The position numbers and the translations under genes are program-made. 64,000 nt of DNA from Sipunculus nudus (lineage: Eukaryota > Annelida > Sipuncula > Golfingiida > Sipunculidae): positions 32,538,901-32,602,900 of the forward strand of contig CM049317.1 in the NCBI GenBank assembly GCA_026874595.1. The letters run 5' to 3'. How positions within the stretch are numbered: position 1 is the first letter of the stretch; every line of letters starts with the position of its first letter. The notes under the pieces are model-generated. The model did not search any database. It worked only from the letters and a program-made list of their open reading frames with translations, and had not been told where the DNA came from. Positions 25,812 through 39,335 of the stretch are shown one piece after another.

Positions 25812-25930
25812 AGCTACCACTTTCATACTGCTATCAGGCATTTTTATTATCTACACACATACACCTTTCAACAAAACATTGATAGCAATTGTCACCTGTT
25901 TGGTACCGGTGAACCCTCTGGCTGATGTAC
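25812..25930 (-). repeat. paralogue of the 21.4-22.1 kb target, without the insertion
   Basis: Read on the minus strand it matches the sequence on both sides of the 538-bp element: AATAAAAATGCCTGATAGCAG and then TATGAAAGTGGTAGCTTTC. It is therefore the empty-site form of a duplicated or repeated region. Confidence 0.8.
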
Positions 25931-26429
25931 TATAATAAAACCTGTAAGGGAAAAATACTTTGTTGGATTGCACGACTGGTGTCATACTATGTATCAAAAT
26001 ATTTATCATTTATATGCATAGCCAAAAAACGATTTTTACTATATGAGTCAGAGCCTAATTGAAAATTTTGTTTTATTTTAATAAAAAAAAATCATTAGGT
26101 GATATGTTTTGGGGTTCAATGGCCAAAACATGTTAAACGTGGTAGGATTAAAAGATTTTGTGTCGAATGAACATGCAGACGCAGTTTTTTTTTTAATGAA
26201 ACAAATATATGACAGAAACACTGTTGCAGAACCTAATAATAACAGATCACGCAATCGTGACGAGATAAAAAAAATCAGATTCCGCAAAACTAAGCGTGAA
26301 ATGTCTAGGGGAATGGATAAAGAAGTCAGTTGTTTTATGTTAACAAATAATTATATTTAATTCTTAGAACAATCCTAACATTACAATACACTAAATCAAT
26401 ACAATTACACAGTATAACAAGAGTAAAAA

Positions 26430-27082
26430 TGTACAGTACCAGAGTGTACGGCTCCTAGGCATCGATTTCTGGATACCACCATTGTCACAGCTCAACAAGA
26501 GTTCTTTAACACAAATATTCCAGATGAACAGTTCATGTAAATCTTCTCAGAGAATAGTCCGATTTAATCTTGAAAACAATATGTTGTAATCCAAAAGTGA
26601 AGTTCTGGTAATAATCCCAAAGAAAAACTGAAGACAATCAGTATATAAAGTCTGTATAAAATCCGTTGAAGATCTGGAAGTTCTGCAATTATCGAAAAGA
26701 TCCCGAAAATGACGAGAGAGCCACACTCTTCCGTGTCCGATGGTATTTTCCTCTCTCCCGGCTCTCACAGCCCATATTTTTTAGCTTTTTCATCCGAAGC
26801 CCAGAACTTTCCATTCTCGAACATTCCAAAGAGCATAAGAATACACGTGCGCCCAAAGCGCATGAACAGACCCGAACTATCTAGAACACAAAGAACGCTG
26901 TGTCTCCACGTTTCACACTTCACACGCTATTTAAGCCAGAGCCCAGCTCGCGCGTCTCCCATAGCAACGAACAGGGCTAGCGCCAGACACGAATCAGAAT
27001 GCCTGCACATTATAAACAGATACATGTAATAACAGTTATAAAACATCACCTTCAGTGTCTTTCAGTCTTTCCAATTGTAACA
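26430..27082 (-). mobile_element. probable solo LTR, 653 bp
   Basis: On the minus strand the segment begins TGTTACAATTGG and ends TGTACA, giving TG...CA termini. Both sides are flanked by AAAAA, compatible with a 5-bp target duplication though low in information. A TATA-like GCTTAAATAG lies near 26926-26935 (minus). No primer site, coding region or second LTR is seen nearby. Alternative: host promoter-like sequence with chance ends. Confidence 0.5.
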
Positions 27083-27295
27083 AAAAAAAATGGATCATAT
27101 TTTATATCAATTTGCCAAATATTTTATAAATGTCTCGTTAAATACCTTAACTAAAAGCAACACGTATTCATCTTAGCTACCCGCATATTAAAACTAATTC
27201 AGCGCCGAGGTATTGCATCGATGTGTTATTACTTGCGTTTGTAAAGTTGTAATATTACCGGGTACATAATATTCCTATCAGATTGAAAAGAAGCA

Positions 27296-27462
27296 CTGCT
27301 GTTTGATATTGATACTCCCTGTTTGTGTGAAAGTCCGACATACTAAACATTACAATGTGATGATACTCCCTGTTTGTATAAAAGTCCGACATACTAAACT
27401 TACTAAACATGAGACCGTGATGATGTACCTTTTGCGTAACAGTCCAACATAATAAACATGAT
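27296..27462 (+). repeat. degenerate 49-bp repeats left of the module
   Basis: Three or four diverged units with GATACTCCCTGTTTGT and TCCGACATACTAAAC, clearly related to the large minisatellite but with insertions. Confidence 0.8.
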
Positions 27463-28512
27463 AGCCCTGCCTGGGCTTTAGTGTATTGATGTTTACTGCT
27501 AAAATGCTTCAAATGAAACGTGATTCCATGTACCGATAGACGCGACGTAACTCCGTCCCTGCTCTTATCACTAAAGCCCTGTAAAGTCCGTATGGCGAAT
27601 CCCTGATATTTGCATATTAGGGCGTCACAAGGCTCCTGACGATTCCCTCGCATTTGCATATTAAGCCGATTGGCCTCCTGTGAATGGCATCGTTGTTATG
27701 AGGAGGCTAACAGCGTCCCATAGGCAATAGACAGCTCAACCCGCTTGGTAACATTCGCTCTGAAATCATGCATGTTTTTAGAAAGTCCATACATGGACCT
27801 TCGTGTCCTATGGTATATCTCTGCTGTTCGAACATACGGTCCATGGGCAAGTTTAAGTGTATTGTAGACAATGTCGCTTCGATTTTGTACTGTGTCTTTG
27901 TTAGTTACACATGAAAGTTTTGCCACTAATTAGTTGCCAAAACGCTGAACGTCGTGATCGTCTCGGTCAGCCGGTACATAAATAACAGTTTGACTGCGTT
28001 CGTCGCGTGTAGACATGAATATCTCACGCTGATTGGCTGAGCTGGAGACACATTTTAAAACCGGCCTGCTGCGATAAGCAATGGCCTCACAAACGGTGAC
28101 ACACTGACTCACTGAGGCTGAGGTTTCTATATAGTGTTAAAAATCTTGCCGTACTCAAATAGCCGAGGACCTAAACATATTGAGACTGTTAAATTGAGAA
28201 TATATATATATATATATATCAAGCTGGAAGCCCACAATAGGCGGTTACTGAATTAACCATGATGGTTTTGGAAAAAAAGATTCTCGGAAAGACCACTATA
28301 ATCACTCCTTGCGTCACTGTGAATGACCTTAGTTCAGCGAGGCGGTGATGTGTGGCGCTGACTGTCCGGTACGGCCCAAGTTTACCAGTCGATGAAATAA
28401 GATATCAGAGAATGGTAATTAGTTATGTAAGTTGCCGCGTTGTAGCAGTACCGACACTTAGTGCGACACAGTGAGAGCCGTTTGATAACTCTGTCAGAGC
28501 CATTTCATTGAC
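27463..28512 (+). repeat. dispersed module, fullest copy, next to the minisatellite
   Basis: A stretch of about 1.05 kb lying between degenerate and regular 49-bp repeats. Parts recur at 57040-57590 (CCCTGCCT-GGCTT, ATTCCATGTACC, TAGTTGCCAA, GGTACAT, CGTTCGT-GCGTGT, CCTTAGTTCAGCGAGGCGG, ATGTGTGGCGCTGAC) and at 11140-11335. About 400 bases (27560-27935) are absent from the 57-kb copy. No coding potential seen. Confidence 0.75.
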
Positions 28513-28522
28513 TGGGCCAGTC

Positions 28523-31500
28523 TATAAACGTGAGAACGTGATGATACTCCCTTTTTATATAACAATCCGACATACTAAACATGAGAACGCGATGATACTC
28601 CGTTTGTATAACATTCCGACATACTAATCATGAGAACGTGATGATACTCCGTTTGTATAACATTCCGACATACTAATCATGAGAACGCGATGATACTCCG
28701 TTTGTATAACATTCCGACATACTAAACATGAGAACGTGATGATACTCCGTTTGTATAACATTCCGACATACTAATCATGAGAACGTGATGATACTCCGTT
28801 TGTATAACATTCCGACATACTAATCATGAGAACGTGATGATACTCCGTTTGTATAACATTCCGACATACTAATCATGAGAACGCGATGATACTCCGTTTG
28901 TATAACATTCCGACATACTAAACATGAGAACGTGATGATACTCCGTTTGTATAACATTCCGACATACTAATCATGAGAACGTGATGATACTCCGTTTGTA
29001 TAACATTCCGACATACTAATCATGAGAACGCGATGATACTCCGTTTGTATAACATTCCGATATACTAATCATGAGAACGTGATGATACTCCGTTTGTATA
29101 ACATTCCGACATACTAATCATGAGAACGTGATGATACTCCGTTTGTATAACATTCCGACATACTAAACATGAGAACGTGATGATACTCCGTTTGTATAAC
29201 ATTCCGACATACTAATCATGAGAACGCGATGATACTCCGTTTATATAACATTCCGACATACTAATCATGAGAACGTGATGATACTCCGTTTGTATAACAT
29301 TCCGACATACTAATCATGGGAACGTGATGATACTCCGTTTGTATAACATTCCGATATACTAATCATGAGAACGTGATGATACTCCGTTTGTATAACATTC
29401 CGACATACTAATCATGAGAAAGTGATGATACTCCGTTTGTATAACATTCCGACATACTAATCATGAGAACGCGATGATACTCCGTTTGTACAACATTCCG
29501 ATATACTAATCATGAGAACGTGATGATACTCCGTTTGTATAACATTCCGACATACTAATCATGAGAACGTGATGATACTCCGTTTGTATAACATTCCGAC
29601 ATACTAAACATGAGAACGTGATGATACTCCGTTTGAATAACATTCCGACATACTAATCATGAGAACGCGATGATACTCCGTTTATATAACATTCCGACAT
29701 ACTAAACATGAGAACGTGATGATACTCCGTTTGTATAACATTCCGACATACTAAACAGGAGAACGCGATGATACTCCGTTTGTATAACATTCCGACATAC
29801 TAAACATGAGAACGCGATGATACTCCGTTTGTATAACATTCCGACATACTAAACATGAGAACGTGATGATACTCCGTTTGTATAACATTCCGACATACTA
29901 ATCATGAGAACGTGATGATACTCCGTTTGTATAACATTCCGACATACTAATCAGGAGAACGCGATGATACTCCGTTTGTATAACATTCCGATATACTAAT
30001 CATGAGAACGTGATGATACTCCGTTTGTATAACATTCCGACATATTAATCATGAGAACGTGATGATACTCCGTTTGTATAACATTCCGACATACTAAACA
30101 TGAGAACGTGATGATACTCCGTTTGTATAACATTCCGACATACTAATCATGAGAACGCGATGATACTCCGTTTATATAACATTCCGACATACTAATCATG
30201 AGAACGCGATGATACTCCGTTTATATAACATTCCGACATACTAATCATGAGAACGTGATGATACTATGTTTGTATAACATTCCGACATACTAATCATGAG
30301 AACGTGATGATACTCCGTTTGTATAACATTCCGACATACTAATCATGAGAACGCGATGATACTCCGTTTATATAACATTCCGACATACTAAACATGAGAA
30401 CGTGATGATACTCCGTTTACATAACATTCCGACATACTAATCATGAAAACGCGATGATACTCCGTTTGTATGACATTCCGACATACTAATCATGAGAACG
30501 TGATGATACTCCGTTTGTATAACATTCCGACATACTAATCATGAGAACGCGATGATACTCCGTTTGTATAACATTCCGATATACTAATCATGAGAACGTG
30601 ATGATACTCCGTTTGTATAACATTCCGACATACTAATCATGAGAACGTGATGATACTCCGTTTGTATAACATTCCGACATACTAAACATGAGAACATGAT
30701 GATACTCCGTTTGTATAACATTCCGACATACTAATCATGAGAACGCGATGATACTCCGTTTGTATAACATTCCGACATACTAATCATGAGAACGTGATGA
30801 TACTCCGTTTGTATAACATTCCGACATACTAAACATGAGAACGTGATGATACTCCGTTTGTTTAACATTTTACGACATACTAAACATGAAAACGCGATGA
30901 TACTCCGTTTGTATAACATTCCGACATACTAAACATGAGAACGTGATGATACTCCGTTTGAATAACATTCCGACATACTAATCATGAGAACGCGATGATA
31001 CTCCGTTTATATAACATTCCGACATACTAATCATGAGAACGTGATAATACTATGTTTGTATAACATTCCGACATACTAATCATGAGAACGTGATGATACT
31101 CCGTTTGTATAACATTCCGACATACTAAACATGAGAACGTGATGATACTCCGTTTGTATAACATTCCGAAATACTAATCATGAGAACGTGATGATACTCC
31201 GTTTGTATAACATTCCGACATACTAATCATGAGAACGCGATGATACTCCGTTTGTATAACATTCCGACATACTAAACATGAGAACGTGAAGATACTCCGT
31301 TTGTATAACATTCCGACATACTAATCATGAGAACGCGATGATACTCCGTTTATATAACATTCCGACATACTAATCATGAGAACGTGATGATACTCCGTTT
31401 GTATAACATTCCGACATACTAATCATGAGAACGCGATGATACTCCGTTTATATAACATTCCGACATACTAATCATGAGAACGTGATGATACTCCGTTTAC

Positions 31501-34500
31501 ATAACATTCCGACATACTAATCATGAAAACGCGATGATACTCCGTTTGTATAACATTCCGACATACTAATCATGAGAACGTGATGATACTCCGTTTGTAT
31601 AACATTCCGACATACTAAACATGAGAACGTGATGATACTCCGTTTGTATAACATTCCGACATACTAATCATGAGAACGCGATGATACTCCGTTTATATAT
31701 CATTCCGACATACTAATCATGAGAACGTGATGATACTCCGTTTATATAACATTCCGACATACTAATCATGAGAACGTGATGATACTCCGTTTACATAACA
31801 TTCCGACATACTAATCATGAAAACGCGATGATACTCCGTTTGTATAACAATCCGACATACTAATCATGAGAACGTGATGATACTATGTTTGTATAACATT
31901 CCGACATACTAATCATGAGAACGTGATGATACTCCGTTTGTATAACATTCCGACATACTAATCATGAGAACGCGATGATACTCCGTTTATATAACATTCC
32001 GACATACTAAACATGAGAACGTGATGATACTCCGTTTACATAACATTCCGACATACTAATCATGAAAACGCGATGATACTCCGTTTGTATGACATTCCGA
32101 CATACTAATCATGAGAACGTGATGATACTCCGTTTGTATAACATTCCGACATACTAATCATGAGAACGCGATGATACTCCGTTTGTATAACATTCCGATA
32201 TACTAATCATGAGAACGTGATGATACTCCGTTTGTATAACATTCCGACATACTAATCATGAGAACGTGATGATACTCCGTTTGTATAACATTCCGACATA
32301 CTAAACATGAGAACATGATGATACTCCGTTTGTATAACATTCCGACATACTAATCATGAGAACGCGATGATACTCCGTTTGTATAACATTCCGACATACT
32401 AATCATGAGAACGTGATGATACTCCGTTTGTATAACATTCCGACATACTAAACATGAGAACGTGATGATACTCCGTTTGTTTAACATTTTACGACATACT
32501 AAACATGAAAACGCGATGATACTCCGTTTGTATAACATTCCGACATACTAAACATGAGAACGTGATGATACTCCGTTTGAATAACATTCCGACATACTAA
32601 TCATGAGAACGCGATGATACTCCGTTTATATAACATTCCGACATACTAATCATGAGAACGTGATAATACTATGTTTGTATAACATTCCGACATACTAATC
32701 ATGAGAACGTGATGATACTCCGTTTGTATAACATTCCGACATACTAAACATGAGAACGTGATGATACTCCGTTTGTATAACATTCCGACATACTAATCAT
32801 GAGAACGCGATGATACTCCGTTTATATAACATTCCGACATACTAATCATGAGAACGTGATGATACTCCGTTTGTATAACATTCCGACATACTAATCATGA
32901 GAACGCGATGATACTCCGTTTGTTTAACATTTTATGACATACTAAACATGAGAACGCGATGATACTCCGTTTGTATAACATTCCGACATACTAAACATGA
33001 GAACGTGATGATACTATGTTTGTATAACATTCCGAAATACTAATCATGAGAACGTGATGATACTCCGTTTGTATAACATTCCGACATACTAATCATGAGA
33101 ACGCGATGATACTCCGTTTGTATAACATTCCGACATACTAAACATGAGAACGTGATGATACTCCGTTTGTATAACATTCCGACATACTAATCATGAGAAC
33201 GCGATGATACTCCGTTTATATAACATTCCGACATACTAATCATGAGAACGTGATGATACTCCGTTTGTATAACATTCCGACATACTAATCATGAGAACGC
33301 GATGATACTCCGTTTATATAACATTCCGACATACTAATCATGAGAACGTGATGATACTCCGTTTACATAACATTCCGACATACTAATCATGAAAACGCGA
33401 TGATACTCCGTTTGTATAACATTCCGACATACTAATCATGAGAACGTGATGATACTCCGTTTGTATAACATTCCGACATACTAAACATGAGAACGTGATG
33501 ATACTCCGTTTGTATAACATTCCGACATACTAATCATGAGAACGCGATGATACTCCGTTTATATATTCATTCCGACATACTAATCATGAGAACGTGATGA
33601 TACTCCGTTTGTATAACATTCCGACATACTAATCATGAGAACGTGATGATACTCCGTTTGTATAACATTCCGACATACTAAACATGAGAACATGATGATA
33701 CTCCGTTTGTATAACATTCCGACATACTAATCATGAGAACGCGATGATACTCCGTTTATACAACATTCCGACATACTAATCATGAGAACGTGATGATACT
33801 CCGTTTGTATAACATTCCGACATACTAAACATGAGAACGTGATGATACTCCGTTTGTTTAACATTTTACGACATACTAAACATGAGAAGGCGATGATACT
33901 CCGTTTGTATAACATTCCGACATACTAAACATGAGAACGTGATGATACTTCGTTTGTATAACATTCCGACATACTAAACATGAGAACATGATGATACTCC
34001 GTTTGTATAACATTCTGACATACTAATCATGAGAACGCGATGATACTCCGTTTATACAACATTCCGACATACTAATCATGAGAACGTGATGATACTCCGT
34101 TTGTATAACATTCCGACATACTAATCATGAGAACGTGATGATACTCCGTTTGTATAACATTCCGAGATTACTAATCATGAGAACGCGATGATACTCCGTT
34201 TATATAACATTCCGACATACTAATCATGAGAACGTGATGATACTCCGTTTACATAACATTCAAACATACTAATCATGAAAACGCGATGATACTCCGTTTG
34301 TATAACATTCCGACATACTAATCATGAGAACGTGATGATACTCCGTTTGTATAACATTCCGACATACTAATCATGAGAACGTGATGATACTCCGTTTATA
34401 TAACATTCCGACATACTAATCCTGAGAACGTGATGATACTCCGTTTGTATAACATTCCGACATACTAAACATGAGAACGTGATGATACTCCGTTTGTTTA

Positions 34501-37075
34501 ACATTTTATGACATACTAAACATGAGAACGCGATGATACTCCGTTTGTATAACATTCCGACATACTAAACATGAGAACGTGATTATACTATGTTTGTATA
34601 ACATTCCGACATACTAATCATGAGAACGTGATGATACTCCGTTTGTATAACATTCCGACATACTAATCATGAGAACGCGATGATACTCCGTTTGTATAAC
34701 ATTCCGACATACTAAACATGAGAACGTGATGATACTCCGTTTGTATAACATTCCGACATACTAATCATGAGAACGCGATGATACTCCGTTTATATAACAT
34801 TCCGACATACTAATCATGAGAACGTGATGATACTCCGTTTGTATAACATTCCGACATACTAATCATCAGAACGCGATGATACTCCGTTTATATAACATTC
34901 CGACATACTAATCATGAGAACGTGATGATACTCCGTTTACATAACATTCCGACATACTAATCATGAAAACGCGATGATACTCCGTTTGTATAACATTCCG
35001 ACATACTAATCATGAGAACGTGATGATACTCCGTTTGTATAACATTCCGACATATTAATCATGAGAACGTGATGATACTCCGTTTGTATAACATTCCGAC
35101 ATACTAAACATGAGAACGTGATGATACTCCGTTTGTAAAACATTCCGACATACTAATCATGAGAACGCGATGATACTCCGTTTATATATCATTCCGACAT
35201 ACTAATCATGAGAACGTGATGATACTCCGTTTATATAACATTCCGACATACTAATCATGAGAACGTGATGATACTCCGTTTACATAACATTCCGACATAC
35301 TAATCATGAAAACGCGATGATACTCCGTTTGTATAACATTCCGACATACTAATCATGAGAACGTGATGATACTCCGTTTGTTTAACATTCCGACATACTA
35401 ATCATGAGAACGCGATGATACTCCGTTTGTATAACATTCCGATATACTAATCATGAGAACGTGATGATACTCCGTTTGTATAACATTCCGACATACTAAT
35501 CATGAGAACGTGATGATACTCCGTTTGTATAACATTCCGACATACTAAACATGAGAACATGATGATACTCCGTTTGTATAACATTCCGACATACTAATCA
35601 TGAGAACGCGATGATACTCCGTTTATACAACATTCCGACATACTAATCATGAGAACGCGATGATACTCCGTTTGTATAACATTCCGACATACTAAACATG
35701 AGAACGTGATGATACTCCGTTTGTTTAACATTTTACGACATACTAAACATGAGAACGCGATGATACTCCGTTTGTATAACATTCCGACATACTAATCATG
35801 AGAACGTGATAATACTCCGTTTGTATAACATTCCAACATACTAAACATGAGAACGTGATGATACTCCGTTTGTATAACATTCCGACATACTAATCATGAG
35901 AACGTTATGATACTCCGTTTGTATAACATTCCGACATACTAAACATGAGAACGTGATGGTACTCCGTTTGTTTAACATTTTACGACATACTAAACATAAG
36001 AACGCGATGATACTCCGTTTGTATAACATTCCGACATACTAAACATGAGAACGTGATGATACTTCGTTTGTATAACATTCCGACATACTAATCATGAGAA
36101 CGTGATGATACTCCGTTTGTATAACATTCCGACATACTAAACATGAGAACGTGATGATACTCCGTTTGTATAACATTCCGACATACTAATCAAGAGAACG
36201 TGATGATACTCCGTTTGTATAACATTCCGACATACTAAACATGAGAACGCGATGATACTCCGTTTGTATAACATTCCGACATACTAAACATGAGAACGTG
36301 ATGATACTCCGTTTGTATAACTTTCCGACATACTAATCATGAGAACGCGATGATACTCCGTTTATATAACATTCCGACATACTAATCATGAGAACGTGAT
36401 GATACTCCGTTTGTATAACATTCCGACATACTAAACATGAGAACGTGATGATTCTCCGTTTGTTTAACATTTTACGACATACTAAACATGAGAACGCGAT
36501 GATACTCCGTTTGTATAACATTCCGACATACTAAACATGAGAACGTGATGATACTCCGTTTGTATAACATTCCGACATACTAATCATGAGAACGTGATGA
36601 TACTCCGTTTGTATAACATTCCGACATACTAAACATGAGAACGTGATGATACTCCGTTTGTATAACATTCCGACATACTAATCAAGAGAACGTGATGATA
36701 CTCCGTTTGTATAACATTCCGACATACTAAACATGAGAACGTGATGATACTCCGTTTGTATAACATTCCGACATACTAAACATGAGATCGCGATGATACT
36801 CCGTTTGTTTAACATTTTACGACATACTAAACATGAGAACGCGATGATACTCCGTTTGTATAACATTCCGACATACTAATCATGAGAACGTGATGATACT
36901 CCGTTTGTATAACATTCCGACATACAAAACATGAGAACGCGATGATACGCCCTTTTCTTAAAAAAAATCCGATATAATAAACATGAGAACGCGACGATAC
37001 CCCCTTTTTGTAAAACAGTCCGATATAATTAAAATGAAAACATGATGATACTCCTTTTAACTGTCCGACATACTC
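28523..37075 (+). repeat. 49-bp minisatellite, about 174 units, 8.5 kb
   Basis: The unit runs GATGATACTCCGTTTGTATA, ACATTCCGACATACTAATCA, TGAGAACGT. Variants are few and recurring: ACGCG/ACGTG, AAACATG/AATCATG, GTTTATATA, GTTTACATA, and a 51-bp form with ACATTTTACGACAT. The last three units (36940-37075) are diverged. Since 49 is not a multiple of three, reading frames rotate and stops appear; the 62-codon minus-strand frames exist only where a 51-bp unit restores phase and are not genes. There are no spacers, so it is not CRISPR. Confidence 0.98.
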
Positions 37076-39335
37076 AACATCTGGTATGCGGCGTGTCCAG
37101 CCATCTATAATGGGGACCGTGGTTGCAATACGGCTAAAAAACAGGTAAAAAAGCTGTCGATGGCGGAGGCCTGCGCTCTCTTGTCGCTTTCTCACATGTA
37201 TCGACCTCATCCATGTAACGGAGAGCGTTTGTAAATATTCATTTGCTGTTATTATATGATCTGAAAGCCACTATAGCTATTGTTGTTATGTTCACACATC
37301 TTGACACAAAATGCCACCCCTTGTATAATGACCAGATGTCTTCACGGTATGCACATGAAAGATTTCTCAATAAGATGTACATGTATTAAAATACACAGAA
37401 TTATACATGGTTATGGATGCCATACCGTGAGCGCATTGGAAACAGAAATCCCATATCATAAAGGGTAGCAATTCCCTCAGTACCCTGCGCAGCTTGTCAA
37501 TGAATTATTGTGTGAATTACGATAATACCTGCTAAATTATAATAAAGAGTGGCTCCCGGTGGAGTTCTGTCACAAACCTCCTGTGTGGTCACGCCTAGGA
37601 TATGCACTTTTTTTTTACTATAGGGAGTGATGAAAAGTGCATCCTAAGGCGGGTAACTTTGCTAATTTTTCCTAAATCAAGAGATATTTCAAATAAAATT
37701 CACATGGATCTATCACAGCGCCCTCTGTCGGCTGCTTTGATTGTAAATTAAGGCAGGAAACAGGGCGTCACCATGAGCCAAGGCTTGAGCCCTCCGCTGT
37801 TGTGTTTTTGGGCTCGCAAAGTCAGACATTACAAAATGTTCATATTTGCCTGGAACATCAACAAACATAAGTTGATTCTATTAATAAAGTGTGTGGTACG
37901 TAGGGTTTGATATAAACATTTTTATATCTGGATCTTAATTATTAATTTACTGATGTTCTTTTGGCATGTTTACTGGTGACTGTGACAAGTGTTTTATATG
38001 TATTAATATCAAAATAGTTTAGACAGTCATTAAATATCAAAGCACCACATTTTCATATTAAGAATGAAAATAAACTGGTGAAAATGTAAAATAAATGGTA
38101 GGATAGAATAGTTAGATTTAATGGACGGCAGTAAATGGTGGGACAATTTTCATGATACCCCTTTCATCCTATTGCATGTCTTGCTGTATTTTAATTTCTA
38201 AAAAAGACAATTGCATGTTATCATTATTAAAGTATGGTGGTGCTACGGTCATTAATCAGTTATCAGATAACATTTATCTGACTTTCTTTCCAATTAACGA
38301 CGACATGAATAAACACAAGGTTGATTATCTGAAACAATTTACCTTCTTCCGGGGCGGAAACTGTGTAATCGATCAATGGACCCCGTAATTTCCTTTTCAC
38401 GAACCTGAATTCTGGTATCATAACCGGGCTGTCAGAAATGAACGCGGTCATTGTCACGTGATCATATTCAGAAATTTACTCAGATGTGTTGAATTTACGT
38501 GCAAGCTGTAAATTGTTTGCTTGTCAAGATCTGCTACTCATCAAATGTTGTGATCATTAACAAATGAAATACGAATACAACCATTATAAAAAATGAGTTT
38601 TTTTTAGTATAATTAGATTTCAGCGGTAATTGGTCATGCCGCCCAAACAAAAAAAAAGTTTTGCAAAAGAATGTCTTAGAGTTAAAATATTGAATATTAT
38701 TATTTGATTATCGGATTGTTAATCTGGATGTATCAGCAGAGTCTTTGTTTCATTAGTTCATCCGTTTATTTCATTAGTTAATCCTATAATTTGATAATAA
38801 ACGAAATTGGTACAATGTTGTTCGGTCTGTCTGGGGAGTGCACATAAAGCGTTATCAAGCCAATAATTATTTCTTGGACTTTGATCAAAGGTCACTTCTT
38901 GTAACTTTTTAAGGCCAGTTATTCACATAGTGATTATGATTTTTCTCATTTCTGATTGTACGTTTGTCTGTTTGCAATAAAAAAATGTTGACCCGCTTTC
39001 CTAAAAAAAGGGGCCAGGAGCCAGAAAAAAGCAGCAGTTTCAGCATAGGTCTGCTAAAATGACAAATTGTAATTATGTGTGAACCGGTGCAAGGGGTAGT
39101 CAGTATCGAAAATGACAAATTAAATCGGGTCTCTTCAATTAATAATTCAAAAGTGACAAAAAACGAAATGCCTTTCGCCGATGAAATGTACATCAGTAAG
39201 GATTTTATATAGAAGTCAACAGTGAAAAAATAGTCTTTCTTACACATCATAAATAAATAATTAAAGGAATAACATTTTAATATTGTAAAATTTCAACACA
39301 TTAACGTAATGGTAGGTTTCTCCCTTCGATGCGGA
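37076..39335. other. unassigned sequence right of the minisatellite
   Basis: The first 110 bases share the GCCTGCGCTCT-TTGTC motif with 5195-5215. A frame at 38152-38388 (+) ends GGATVINQLS... to WTP and is faintly BRCT-like, too weak to assign. Confidence 0.35.

Noticed and set aside
28523-37075. CRISPR array or coding tandem repeat
   Set aside because: Units are contiguous with no spacers, and 49 bp rotates the frame. The 62-codon frames on the minus strand arise only at 51-bp units.
38152-38388. BRCT-like exon
   Set aside because: Only a loose GGA...W pattern; no splice sites checked out and no second motif.
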